Source: Arsenophonus nilaparvatae (lineage in GTDB: Bacteria > Pseudomonadota > Gammaproteobacteria > Enterobacterales > Enterobacteriaceae). From it: a stretch of DNA of 64,000 nucleotides. Below the pieces are notes generated by a model. The model searched no databases. It was not told the DNA's origin and saw nothing but the letters and a program-made list of their open reading frames with translations. The position numbers and the translations under genes are program-made. This document shows, piece by piece, positions 10,301-18,032 of this stretch. The DNA lies in assembly GCF_000757905.1 (NCBI RefSeq), contig NZ_JRLH01000006.1. One strand, given 5' to 3'. The first letter of the stretch is position 1; every line of letters begins with the position of its first letter.

Positions 10301-11444
10301 GTTCAGCCTTGCTAAGATCAACGCCCTGTAATTGCGCGTTAATTAAATTAGCCTTTACTAATTTAGCCTCTCTCATATCAGCACCCGTTAGCACAGCATC
10401 ATTCAAATTAGCTGCCACTAAATCAACCTGATACATTTTAGCCTGCGTTAAATTAGTTTTGCTTAAATTAGCTCTGCACAAAATAGCATTCTCTAATCGA
10501 GCTTTAATCAATTTAGCCCCAGTTAAGTCAGCGTCAAGTAACTTTGCGTTACTGAGATCAGCCTCGTGTAAATTAGCATTGAGTAATTTAGAATTAAATA
10601 ACTCAGCATCAATCAGATTAGCATTTGATAGATCAACATTTGATAAAATAGCATTAATTCCCTTGATTTCAGCCAAGTTAGTTTTTATCAACTTGGCACC
10701 GGCTAAGTTAGCCTGAGATAAGTTAGCATTGCCTAGTCTAGCTTCTGTCAGATTTGCATTTTCCAATTGAGCGGCAATTAATTGAGTACCATGCATTTTA
10801 GTTTGCGTTAAATCAGCGTTATTGAGGATTGCATTTCCTAATTCAGCGTCATTTAAGTTGCTGTTTGTGAGTGTTGCTGCTGTCATATCCGCAGCAGTCA
10901 AATTAGCGCCAACTAGATTAGCTTGCGTCAAATCAGCATTAATCAATATTGTATTATGTAAATCAGCGATACTTAAATCAGCGTTATTTAGTTTACTGAA
11001 AATCATCTGTGCTTCCGCCAGCTTACTACCCTGTAGCTTAGCTTCTGTCAGATCAACGCCGTTTAGTGTCGCGTTTGTCAGTTCAGCCGATCTTAGATCA
11101 ACCTTGCTCATAATAGCCTGATTCAATTTAGCGTCACGTAAGTTAGCGCCCACCATTGAAGCTTCGGTTAGATCAGAATGCATTAGACTCGTTCCAGCCA
11201 AATTAGCTTTCGCCAAGTTAATTTGATATAGCTTACTATTACTTAAATTAATATTGGTTAGGTTAGCTAATGAGAGATCGACCTTTACATTAAACATATT
11301 AAAATAATTGGTAAAGTTTATATTACTCAAATCCGCATTGGATAAATTGATAACAGTGTTAGCTTCCCGATTAATAATTAATTCTTTTAGCTTATCGAAT
11401 CGCTCAGCATTTGCTGCCGAGCCTAACACTCGCTTAGATTCCAC
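7326..11444 (-). CDS. C-terminal fragment of effector copy 2: pentapeptide beta-helix plus SopA-like HECT E3 domain
   Basis: 1372 codons, beginning at a GTG only because the frame upstream crosses the G8 tract. The coding frame continues upstream to 11478. Residues about 35-920 are some 176 tandem pentapeptides (A(D/N)LXX). From about residue 922 (LNDTFTLDLPNEWNESKLD) the protein enters a SopA/NleL-type central domain and then the C-lobe. In that family the Cys in DAFTCTA accepts ubiquitin from a host E2 and passes it to host targets. Here that Cys is present at 7416-7418. All motifs of the catalytic end look intact, so this half may still be functional if expressed or if the frame is restored. 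Confidence 0.75.
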   Translation of the reverse strand: MESKRVLGSAANAERFDKLKELIINREANTVINLSNADLSNINFTNYFNMFNVKVDLSLANLTNINLSNSKLYQINLAKANLAGTSLMHSDLTEASMVGANLRDAKLNQAIMSKVDLRSAELTNATLNGVDLTEAKLQGSKLAEAQMIFSKLNNADLSIADLHNTILINADLTQANLVGANLTAADMTAATLTNSNLNDAELGNAILNNADLTQTKMHGTQLIAAQLENANLTEARLGNANLSQANLAGAKLIKTNLAEIKGINAILSNVDLSNANLIDAELFNSKLLNANLHEADLSNAKLLDADLTGAKLIKARLENAILCRANLSKTNLTQAKMYQVDLVAANLNDAVLTGADMREAKLVKANLINAQLQGVDLSKAELKEAVLKSANLNDAKLISAKLNGAKLIKAQLDEANLSDALLVEIDLTEASLVKANLHSTILIRADLTNADLTEAKLSEANLFEIDFENANLTAVKMHKANLNSVSLINANLSRVDLTKADLKKVNFTKANLSGAEFTEAQLEDTNLTEANLSGVDLTKTELKTVDFTKADLSAAKLTEAQLENTNMAEANLAGAKLNKANMQLVNLTKAELNGAKLYYADLSGATLTDANMANTELDKAIFAAAELNNVDLTKASIRLVDLKSANLSGAKLNKADLTGTKLKNANLENAELYQANMPEAELCQANLSQAKLIEANLYKADLTKATLTKAKLKGAKLYKANLAEVTMNLADLSKADLSGAELYNANLNGANFSSAVLKNTKLNDAHLVAAILTEADLINANLTGAKLMRADLNGANLTAANLTNAILTDVKLNRTELAKANLMDTKLLDAQLTEANLTESRLNNADLTRANLKASKLIRADLHSAKLNNADLTNATLMGADLNGADLSGATLVGTEIKNVELSKTTLARLHINNTDFTGTALNDTFTLDLPNEWNESKLDLLLNHFNNDGSILTSINSIDHAYDKLKTELVIQLINSLDQSAINLNRVTLPLIDIIGKPPFIANQQINNFINKLLDNYLKDHSSELLRALETHPTIINTLFNYFDQQPSLMVLQGFHSSFMQTLLAARTEGLDVANAWLANNLYEKYLHLPYIQQQLQYEQIKDIFGDGNGNVDWSDNDAPNYLFLSPTRQGRVLVVSQNILSQMLHPNVETKWDNIYRFQDGECLNFTESSLNECYNEEFPLFSKYFTYNTHQATFSKLIEALNLGDQLKPLFVDTLKTNTFTTKLVDDDSQQALSDVFSKVLNFADNSLKSENYSQIMELYGLTSSSDREKAEHLFSLSAVFTRYSSSTVFGTEHHSPLMLRYYAYALMEQAHKLDPTLMGQVTFNDWKARLLGIGDAFTCTALLSDVMIVIARERCNEVLKRIQPPAWR
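8690..11340 (-). repeat. 15-bp tandem repeats encoding a ~176-unit pentapeptide beta-helix (copy 2)
   Basis: About 2.65 kb of imperfect 15-bp units, each encoding an A(D/N)LXX pentapeptide. Four pentapeptides make one turn of a right-handed quadrilateral beta-helix, so this would form roughly 44 turns. Blocks with higher similarity to one another, for example near 9780-9840 and 9870-9970, suggest recent internal duplication. Confidence 0.85.
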
Positions 11445-11463
11445 AGACCATCTTTGAGCGGCT

Positions 11464-12402
11464 TTACCCGCCCCCTTCCCCCCCCATTCCTTCAGTTTTT
11501 AGTTGATAAAACCGCTCGCGTATTGGTACCGGTGCTAATTCCAGTTCACTCGCTGAATTACGCAGATATTTTCGACCAAAAAGGGTATTGCTTTCCAAGT
11601 TGACTTGTACCCAAATGTTTTTACCTTGCTGCTGGCCAATATTTACGACCTGAACTTCTCTTTTTAATTCAGGGCGATAGGCCGTCTCCACCTTGAATGA
11701 CTCCAGTGACTCAACAGCCAACTCTTTTACCTTTTTTTCTAACGCTTTAGCTAATGGGTTTAATCCGTGAATTTTCTTTTGTAGTTGGCTCGCCGCATTT
11801 TTTAGCGCATTAACCCCTTTTATGCCGCCCAATGTTAGCAATTCAAAACCCGGATCAGCACTACGTAAAAGAGTGACTCCTAAGTCAATATAAGTTTTTT
11901 GCGGTAAACGGTTTGCTATATGAGGAATGCCAAATTTAACGAATTGTTTTCCGCCTTCAAGTAATGCTTGTCTGATTGTAACCTGCGCTAATGCTACTCG
12001 TCCGGCGTTAACTGCAGTTTCTCCTATCGCAACGCTGAATCGGCGACCAACTTGAGCACCTTTGCCTATAACTGGTAAAAAACTTACGATATCGAATAAG
12101 CCGGCTTCGATCGCCCTATTAGTATTGCCTTTTTGGGCTTCAGTAATACAGGTATAGAATGGAATCAGGCTTAAGAAAAAATCCTCCACTTTTTGCCGGG
12201 TTGTTTTCTCATAACCCTCATCATGTAGCTTTTGACATAATTTTTCACCATGTCGTTTAGCCAACTTTGCGAATAGTATATCCGGTTTATCATTTTCGGC
12301 TTTTAAGGACGAAATGGTCTCTATTTTTAATTTATAATCATCCTGATAGGCACTATTTATCATGGCCAAATAGGCCAAGAATTGAATTTTTATTGAAATC
12401 AA
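11464..12402 (-). CDS. Middle fragment of effector copy 2: dermonecrotic-toxin-like hydrophobic region
   Basis: 312 codons lying between the two frameshifts. The first ~20 residues are out-of-frame sequence; genuine homology to copy 1 begins at DDYKLKIETIS. The block SLIPFYTCITEAQKGN followed by FDIVSFLPVIGKGAQVG is the hydrophobic motif seen in dermonecrotic-toxin-like proteins of pseudomonads and enterobacteria. The downstream stretch WVQVNLESNTLFGRKYLR is conserved in both copies. The frame ends within the G-rich tract (MGGEGGG then stop), where loss of one G would join it to the pentapeptide region. It is unlikely to be translated as an independent protein. Confidence 0.65.
   Translation of the reverse strand: MISIKIQFLAYLAMINSAYQDDYKLKIETISSLKAENDKPDILFAKLAKRHGEKLCQKLHDEGYEKTTRQKVEDFFLSLIPFYTCITEAQKGNTNRAIEAGLFDIVSFLPVIGKGAQVGRRFSVAIGETAVNAGRVALAQVTIRQALLEGGKQFVKFGIPHIANRLPQKTYIDLGVTLLRSADPGFELLTLGGIKGVNALKNAASQLQKKIHGLNPLAKALEKKVKELAVESLESFKVETAYRPELKREVQVVNIGQQQGKNIWVQVNLESNTLFGRKYLRNSASELELAPVPIRERFYQLKTEGMGGEGGG
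11478..11485 (-). other. G8 homopolymer tract at a frameshift
   Basis: Eight C on the plus strand (eight G on the coding strand) within ATGGGGGGGGAAGGGGGC. A tract of seven restores the reading frame and gives MGGKGA exactly as in copy 1. The tract sits at the junction of the toxin-like region and the beta-helix, where slippage would switch the ligase domain on or off. Confidence 0.7.
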
Positions 12403-14116
12403 CCCGATATAATTTATAACGTCCTATATCCTGCTCCAGGGTTAATGCATACATCCGTGTTTCGCCATCAAACATATATTTCAGCAGATCAATCGATTCG
12501 GGTACCTTGGTCACTAATGCATCTGAATCTCTCATTCCTTGTCTTGCTGCTGGCGGTAACGGGGCACTGTACACACTACTGGTGGCATCAAATTTGGCCC
12601 TCACCAGTTGAATGTCAGCCTGTTCAATAAACTTTTGTTCGCTTTGTCTAATTGAATTAAACGTCAGGGGGAGCAAGATTTTTTCTGTCTGTTCGGTAAA
12701 TCTAGCAATTTGTTGGTTCTGCTCGGCAAAAATTTGATTTATATTAGGTAATGAGATCATCTGTCGCTGTTTATTCGGAAAGTCAACCTCTCTATTGTGA
12801 TACAAATAATCATCTAACCAACTCTCTTCCAGCTCATGCGCTTTTAATTGTTGGTGGGCAAGCTCTGTCCGGGACTTCCAACTTTGAGATAAAGTAACCA
12901 ATTTGATAAAGGGATTGTTTTGGCCATATTGCGTTAAATAATCAAAATAATTGTGATAAACGTCGGTCATTTCCCGTGTGGTGGTAGCAGTATGTTCTTT
13001 ATTTAATCGGTCATGGATCATGGCAGGTAATTTGAAGTATTGAACATATTCAGCGGGAACTTTTTTCTCCGTCAGCATCATTTCTAGCCATATACCGATA
13101 TCAATAATCTCATTCAGACTCATACTATTAAAATCAGCGCCACTTTCACTCAGTAATGCTGTCCCTGCATGGAGATAACCCCACTCTGGTTGATTTATCG
13201 CCATTTGTTGCAGTCTTTGTTGTTCATCTGGTTTTTTAGGCTGCAACATCAATGTTGGCATAATACGGTTTAATAGCTGTTGCTGATAATAATCATCAAG
13301 CCTCGCATACGGCAAAGTTAATTCGATTTGATTGTGGTGATCATTTTTCAGATCTTCATGACGTAACAGGAAATTCTCTGACGATTTAGTTTGCTCAGTC
13401 TGCATTAAACTCCAGCTATCTGATGGAATACCGCCCGCTATAATTTGGTGTAGTTTATCGGTGAACTTGGCTGTCAGAATAAAGGCCTTTTGTTGCGTTT
13501 GATATTTTTCTATCTGTGCCAGTAGCCAGTTATCCATTGACTCACCAAAGATTGCATATTGTAGCCAATCGGTAATAACTGCCTGTTGACGGCTATACGA
13601 GATTTTTTCACCTTGATTAGCGCCATATTCCCCTGAGGGTTTAAGTAATAACCTGACAAAGGCGGTTATCTTTTCTTCATTATCTTTATAGCGGGTCAAA
13701 TAGTCAGTGACATGATTTATCAACTCACTGGTTAAAATAATATCGCAAGGTTGACAAGTAATGTAACCCTCCTCGGTTAGTAGACCACATAACAATCTAA
13801 CCCGTTCATCGTTAACAGAAAGATAAAAATCTTCTTTTGACAATGATAAGACAGTTGGTAATTTATCAGGCAATGGATTGTTAAGAACAACACTATCATG
13901 CTCATGCTTGGTGACAGCGTTATTTGACTGTGAAGTCAATGAGGTTGCTTCATCTTGCAGCATTGCATTTTCTGAATTGATTAAATTATCTGTTGGATTT
14001 TCTTCACTCGCTATATTTTCAGCAGCTTTTTTATCGCGTCGTAAAAGATCTAATGTAGAAAATAACCAGCTAGATGATGGTGCACTCGAGTTTACCAATG
14101 GCATGCTATATTCCAT
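12353..14116 (-). CDS. N-terminal fragment of SopA-like effector copy 2
   Basis: 587 codons; the likely start is the second ATG at 14104, whose product MPLVNSSAPSSSWLFS aligns with copy 1. It contains the whole N-terminal module and reads through the position where copy 1 has its premature stop (WKSRTELAHQQL against WKSRP-stop-LARQQL). It ends at a TAG right after a 2-nt deletion (GLFGHDK). Ser/Asn-rich residues 1-60 would suit a type III secretion signal. The region around residues 440-587 (ILLPLTFNSIRQSEQKFIEQ and PESIDLLKYMFDGETRMYAL) is nearly identical between copies, which indicates fairly recent duplication or gene conversion. Confidence 0.7.
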   Translation of the reverse strand: MEYSMPLVNSSAPSSSWLFSTLDLLRRDKKAAENIASEENPTDNLINSENAMLQDEATSLTSQSNNAVTKHEHDSVVLNNPLPDKLPTVLSLSKEDFYLSVNDERVRLLCGLLTEEGYITCQPCDIILTSELINHVTDYLTRYKDNEEKITAFVRLLLKPSGEYGANQGEKISYSRQQAVITDWLQYAIFGESMDNWLLAQIEKYQTQQKAFILTAKFTDKLHQIIAGGIPSDSWSLMQTEQTKSSENFLLRHEDLKNDHHNQIELTLPYARLDDYYQQQLLNRIMPTLMLQPKKPDEQQRLQQMAINQPEWGYLHAGTALLSESGADFNSMSLNEIIDIGIWLEMMLTEKKVPAEYVQYFKLPAMIHDRLNKEHTATTTREMTDVYHNYFDYLTQYGQNNPFIKLVTLSQSWKSRTELAHQQLKAHELEESWLDDYLYHNREVDFPNKQRQMISLPNINQIFAEQNQQIARFTEQTEKILLPLTFNSIRQSEQKFIEQADIQLVRAKFDATSSVYSAPLPPAARQGMRDSDALVTKVPESIDLLKYMFDGETRMYALTLEQDIGRYKLYRVDFNKNSILGLFGHDK

Positions 14117-14443
14117 TATTTAATTTTATTAACGTTAAAATGTATAGACTAATATTAATTTTTTGTTAATTAATTATTTAATAACTTAGCGTTTTTTAAT
14201 ATTTTGTTATATTTGTTAAATATTAGTTAATATCGGAATGTGCTATGCAGATATGATAAATAAACCATCGATCATTAAAAAAACCGTCACAAACTATAGA
14301 TTAAAAAATACCATTAAATTTTTTAATAAAAATCTGATATGGCCCGCCATAATAACCATTACAAGAAAACGTGAAATCACCTGCGTTTTTCAAAAACAGC
14401 AGGTACATACAGCAGGGTAAATATTACCAAACCATTTCTTATA
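14105..14443. other. Intergenic region between effector copy 2 and umuC
   Basis: AT-rich upstream region of effector copy 2. A 60-codon plus-strand frame (14238-14420) has no ribosome site or recognisable product and is not called. The right part carries the hairpin at 14379-14404. Confidence 0.5.
14379..14404 (-). terminator. Hairpin downstream of umuC
   Basis: Inverted repeat ACCTGC-GTTTTT against AAAAAC-A-GCAGGT with one bulged base, 40 bp after the umuC stop. The following minus-strand sequence is only modestly T-rich, so termination efficiency is uncertain. Confidence 0.5.
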
Positions 14444-15715
14444 TTAGCATTTTACGATAGGTATTTGATTAATATCCGTCGTCCAATGAGGAGAGAGATA
14501 TTCTTGTTTCATTACCCAGGGATATTTTTTATTAATCAGCCCTTGCCCGGCAAACCCTATTTTGGCAATTTGATTTTGATTGATAGTGTCGATCACTTGC
14601 ATAAGGGAATAAGCGTTAGCAAATGGCTTTTCTGTTGTAAAAAGAGAAAGTTGACTCAAATTTGGATCACTAAAATCACTTAGCATGACGCTACTTTTAC
14701 TATATCTAACTCCCTGCTGCCATATTTGCAGTAAAATCTCTGTTGCCGCCTTAATAATATCTCGACTATCTTGCGTTGGATAAAACAATATTTTGCTCGC
14801 ATAGCGGTAAATAGCCGGATCGCTTGGCGAGAAACGACTAGTTTGAATAGCAACTCTAACAGCTCGACAGCATTGTCTTTGTTGCCTTAATTTTTCGGCT
14901 GCACGCTCTGCATGCGCACAAATACTTTGTCTAACAAATTCAAACTCAGTGATCTTTCTGCCAAAAGAACGAGAACAAATTATCTGCTTTTTGGCTTTTT
15001 GTTGCTGTTCTAATGTTAAACACGAAACGCCATTTAATTCACGGACTGTCCTTTCTAATATGACAGAACCTAATTTGCGCGCATCGCTTGGCGGTAGTTG
15101 GCTTAAATCTAATGCCGTTTTAATATTCATTAATTTTAACTTTTTAGCCAATTTTCGACCTATCCCCCACACTTCATCAACCGCAATTAACGACATTAAT
15201 TTTTGTTGCCTATCACGTTGACTAAGATCAATGACACCTTTTGCCCCTTTCCATTGCTTGGCTGCAAAATTGGCTAATTTAGCTAATGTTTTGGTCGTGG
15301 ATATTCCCACCCCAACAGGCAAATGGCAGCGCTGCATAATTTGTTGTTGTAGATAAAAACCAAATTGGGTTAAATCGTCTAATGCCTCAATATCAGAGAG
15401 ATCACAAAATGCCTCATCAATGGAATAAACTTCTAATTTTGGTACCAAAGAGGCTAACACTTCCATAACACGCATACTCATATCAGCGTAGTAGGTATAA
15501 TTGGAAGAAAATACCGCTATATCGTTAGCTTTAACCATCGGCTCAATTTCAAACCAGGGTGCCCCCATTTTGATAAAAGCTTTGGCTTGCTCAGACCGTG
15601 AGATAACACAACCATCATTATTAGAAAGAACAACCGTAGGTTTTCCTTTTAAATCAGGCTGAAAAACTTGCTCGCAAGATACATAAAAACTATTAACATC
15701 AATCAGGGCAAACAT
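14444..15715 (-). CDS. umuC: DNA polymerase V catalytic subunit UmuC
   Basis: A 423-residue Y-family translesion DNA polymerase, nearly the same length as E. coli UmuC (422). With cleaved UmuD it copies past DNA lesions during the SOS response, with raised mutation. The catalytic carboxylates are present: DVNSFYVSCE at the N-terminus and SIDEAFCDLS near residue 100. NNDGCVISRSEQAK is the conserved finger region, and a helix-hairpin-helix-like segment (DEVWGIGRKLAKKL) follows. It lies 8 bp downstream of umuD in the usual operon order. No lesion is visible. An error-prone polymerase kept intact beside decaying genes is notable for a symbiont. Confidence 0.95.
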   Translation of the reverse strand: MFALIDVNSFYVSCEQVFQPDLKGKPTVVLSNNDGCVISRSEQAKAFIKMGAPWFEIEPMVKANDIAVFSSNYTYYADMSMRVMEVLASLVPKLEVYSIDEAFCDLSDIEALDDLTQFGFYLQQQIMQRCHLPVGVGISTTKTLAKLANFAAKQWKGAKGVIDLSQRDRQQKLMSLIAVDEVWGIGRKLAKKLKLMNIKTALDLSQLPPSDARKLGSVILERTVRELNGVSCLTLEQQQKAKKQIICSRSFGRKITEFEFVRQSICAHAERAAEKLRQQRQCCRAVRVAIQTSRFSPSDPAIYRYASKILFYPTQDSRDIIKAATEILLQIWQQGVRYSKSSVMLSDFSDPNLSQLSLFTTEKPFANAYSLMQVIDTINQNQIAKIGFAGQGLINKKYPWVMKQEYLSPHWTTDINQIPIVKC

Positions 15716-15723
15716 TTTGTCGC

Positions 15724-16107
15724 TTAAAAATAATGAATAGCATATCTGACAACACCAAAAATACGCACAAGCATCTCTTCATGGATGACAATCGGCGGAT
15801 AAACAGCATTCGCTGAAAGCAGTGCTTTAAATGGAGATAATTGTAAATATTTACATGTAAATTCTCCATCTAACTCAGCAATCACAATCTCACCCTGTTT
15901 TGCTGTGTTATGGCACTCAACAATCAGCAAATCACCATCTAAGATGCCGGCATCTTTCATCGAATGACCCGATGCCCGCAAAAAATAGGTACTTTCAGGA
16001 AAACGAATTAATTGTTTATCTAAAGAAAGCCGCTTTTCAACATAATCTTGCGCAGGAGAAGGAAAGCCACAAGTGATCTTATCTAAAAATAAAGGCAAAT
16101 TACTCAT
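15724..16107 (-). CDS. umuD: Polymerase V accessory subunit UmuD
   Basis: LexA-type (S24) self-cleaving protein that, once cut, forms UmuD'2C polymerase V. The cleavage site Cys-Gly is in ITCGFPSPAQDYVE, the nucleophile Ser in ASGHSM and the general-base Lys in GEFTCKYLQ. The open frame reaches ATG 16122. The ATG at 16107 (MSNLPLF) is chosen because GGTGAT lies upstream and the LexA box ends only 5 bp from 16122. The protein is then 127 residues, about 11 shorter before the cleavage site than E. coli UmuD (Cys13 instead of Cys24). Function should be retained because the removed arm is short anyway. Confidence 0.9.
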   Translation of the reverse strand: MSNLPLFLDKITCGFPSPAQDYVEKRLSLDKQLIRFPESTYFLRASGHSMKDAGILDGDLLIVECHNTAKQGEIVIAELDGEFTCKYLQLSPFKALLSANAVYPPIVIHEEMLVRIFGVVRYAIHYF

Positions 16108-16126
16108 ATCAATCACCATCATTATA

Positions 16127-16142
16127 CTGTATAAAAAAACAG
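16127..16142 (-). promoter_or_regulatory. LexA box (SOS operator) of umuDC
   Basis: CTGTATAAAAAAACAG: CTG, ten A/T bases, CAG, the enterobacterial LexA consensus. It lies directly upstream of umuD and would repress the operon until RecA-stimulated LexA cleavage. Confidence 0.9.
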
Positions 16143-16781
16143 TATAATATAGTAAACAACAAAAAATAAAATATTTTTATCTGGCAAAGCAGGTTGAAAA
16201 AACGTTGTGGTCGATATTTTTTCCTAACAGAAAAACCTCTAGCGTCGATTTAAGCTCCACTAACCGTTTGTTAAACTATTTTTCTAGTCAATTAATATAA
16301 CGTTATTTTTAAATAATCATTACTAATCATGTTAAATATTAATTTAATAATATCAAACGATATTTATAATTAAATAATATTTTAAAAAAAATTAACATCC
16401 TTTGTAAAAAAAATATTGTCTGTTCAATTTTTTAATTAAAGACATCATAATAGAGATGAATTAACAAAATATTTAATTTTAAATTATTATTTTTAATATC
16501 ACAATGATATTATAACTTATATTATAATTATAAATACTTTAATTTTTCATTAAATTTATTAATTAATCCATTATAAGCAAAATCTCATAACAAATTGATT
16601 TAAAACAAAAATAGCCTTATCATGGTTAAGCTTAATTAATTTAATACTGATTTGTTTTTTTATTATTTTTTAATTGATATGTAATTATCATTTTTTAATT
16701 TATTTTTTGATATTTATTAATAAACAAAAGTAATAAAACCATAAAATATATAATATTAACCAAATTGGAGGCTTTAATATT
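16143..16781. other. Very AT-rich divergent intergenic region
   Basis: About 640 bp between the divergent umuD and the aminotransferase operon. It is dominated by A/T runs and no gene is visible. A GGAGG ribosome site lies about 10 bp before the ATG at 16782. A promoter for the plus-strand operon must lie here, but the sequence is too uniformly AT-rich to place it. Confidence 0.5.
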
Positions 16782-18032
16782 ATGCAGGAAACATTTGAAA
16801 CGCTCATTGCCAAATACCAAGGTGATGGTCCCTACTTAATCATAGACGGAAATAAATATATTGATGCAGCTTCAGGAACATTCAATCTACCACTTGGCTA
16901 TACGAATAAAAGAATAACCGATAAACTAAAACAGCAAATAGATCGCTGCACCCATTTAAGCTCCGCTTTTACCCGTGAAATGTCAATTTGCATTCTACAA
17001 AAATTAACCAAATATCTTCCTGAAAAAATTAATCGTATTTGGTTTAGAGATGTTTCAGGATCAGGTGCTGTTGAAGGTGCTATAAGAATGGCACAAAAAG
17101 CGACCGGCCGCTCTGGCGTCATTTCACTCTACCTGGCTCATCATGGCCAATCGCTGGCAACGGCACAAATATCCGGTAATGCTTTTCGAATCAAAAATTT
17201 TCGCATTAATATTGAAGGGTCGCTTAAAATTCCTATGCCACCTAGCCAGTTAGCCGATGCTGAAGATACAAATGCATTAGCTTCTTATCCCGATCTCGAT
17301 CAAATTATCCAGCTTGGCTCTAATGACAATATTGCTTGTCTTATTATTGAGCCCATTATGGGAAATGGTGGAAATATTGTTATACCCACTGATTTCTACC
17401 GTTATATAAAAGATATCTGTCATAAATACGGCATTATTATTATTGCCGATGAAGTGCAAACCGGTTTTGGTCGTACTGGCACATTCTTTGCCTCTAATGG
17501 TTATGCCAAAGATCTTGAGCCTGACATTATTGTGTTTGCTAAAAGCGCAGGCGGAATTGGTATTCCTACGGGAGGCGTCTTAATGAAAGAAGAATTAGAT
17601 GTACTTGAATTCTATGAGCACTCAAGTACTTCTGGTGCCAATCCATTAGCACTAACCGCACTTAATGAAATTATTGATATCATCGAAGATGAAAATATTC
17701 TGGCTAATGTACAACAAAATGAAAGTTATTTACGAGATAGTTTAATTGCATTACAAAATAAGCACGATGATATTACTAAAGTTCGTGGCCTTGGATATAT
17801 GTTTGGCTTCGACACACCATCACCAGAATACGCAGCCCAAATTATTGGCCTCGCCTACAAACATCATCTTATCATCCGAGGATCACGTTATGGTAAAAGC
17901 TGCACCCTAAAAGTACGACCTCCACTAATTTGCACCCGCCAGCATATCGATGAAATTATCAATAAACTCGATATCACATTTAATGAAATGAATCAGTTAA
18001 AATCGAATAAACCAGAGGCAATGATACTATGA
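16782..18032 (+). CDS. Class III PLP-dependent aminotransferase
   Basis: 416 residues, fold type I aminotransferase of the acetylornithine/diaminobutyrate group. PLP binding is indicated by GSGAVEGAIRMAQKATG, by the Asp in IIADEVQTGFGRTG, and by the Schiff-base lysine K254 in VFAKSAGGIG. The start has a strong GGAGG site. It is the first gene of a tight operon (its stop overlaps the next start, ATGA) with a dehydrogenase, a HAD phosphatase and an exporter. This suggests it aminates a ketone or aldehyde made by the dehydrogenase. Substrate cannot be told from sequence. It is not an obvious ArgD, GabT, BioA or HemL because those neighbours are absent. Confidence 0.8.
   Translation: MQETFETLIAKYQGDGPYLIIDGNKYIDAASGTFNLPLGYTNKRITDKLKQQIDRCTHLSSAFTREMSICILQKLTKYLPEKINRIWFRDVSGSGAVEGAIRMAQKATGRSGVISLYLAHHGQSLATAQISGNAFRIKNFRINIEGSLKIPMPPSQLADAEDTNALASYPDLDQIIQLGSNDNIACLIIEPIMGNGGNIVIPTDFYRYIKDICHKYGIIIIADEVQTGFGRTGTFFASNGYAKDLEPDIIVFAKSAGGIGIPTGGVLMKEELDVLEFYEHSSTSGANPLALTALNEIIDIIEDENILANVQQNESYLRDSLIALQNKHDDITKVRGLGYMFGFDTPSPEYAAQIIGLAYKHHLIIRGSRYGKSCTLKVRPPLICTRQHIDEIINKLDITFNEMNQLKSNKPEAMIL

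Larger units (their letters stand above)
7326..14104 (-). pseudogene. SopA/NleL-like HECT-type E3 ubiquitin ligase effector with giant beta-helix, copy 2 (two frameshifts)
   Basis: Three overlapping or adjacent frames form one gene of about 2,260 codons. Lesion 1 is a 2-nt deletion near 12350-12357 relative to copy 1. Lesion 2 is in the C-run 11478-11485: with seven instead of eight G on the coding strand the frame reads MGGKGAGKAAQRW, matching MGGKGANAAAKN of copy 1. The C-terminal ~450 residues resemble Salmonella SopA and E. coli NleL: blocks FTRYSSSTVFGTE, ALMEQAHKLDPTLMG, DAFTCTALLS and a terminal PPAW. The Cys of DAFTC (codon 7416-7418) lies 29 residues from the end, the same distance as the catalytic Cys753 of 782-residue SopA. 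Start 14104 is preferred over 14116 because a GGA lies upstream and the product aligns with copy 1. No other gene interrupts the locus. Confidence 0.8.

Noticed and set aside
8575..11121. Several plus-strand frames of 60-250 codons opposite the effector copy 2
   Set aside because: Same cause: 15-bp periodicity keeps the reverse frames open.
7326..14104. Three independent genes instead of one
   Set aside because: Co-linearity with copy 1 and exact restoration of homologous sequence by small indels show a single broken gene.
14238..14420. 60-codon plus-strand frame between effector copy 2 and umuC
   Set aside because: No ribosome site, no recognisable product, and it covers the likely terminator of umuC.
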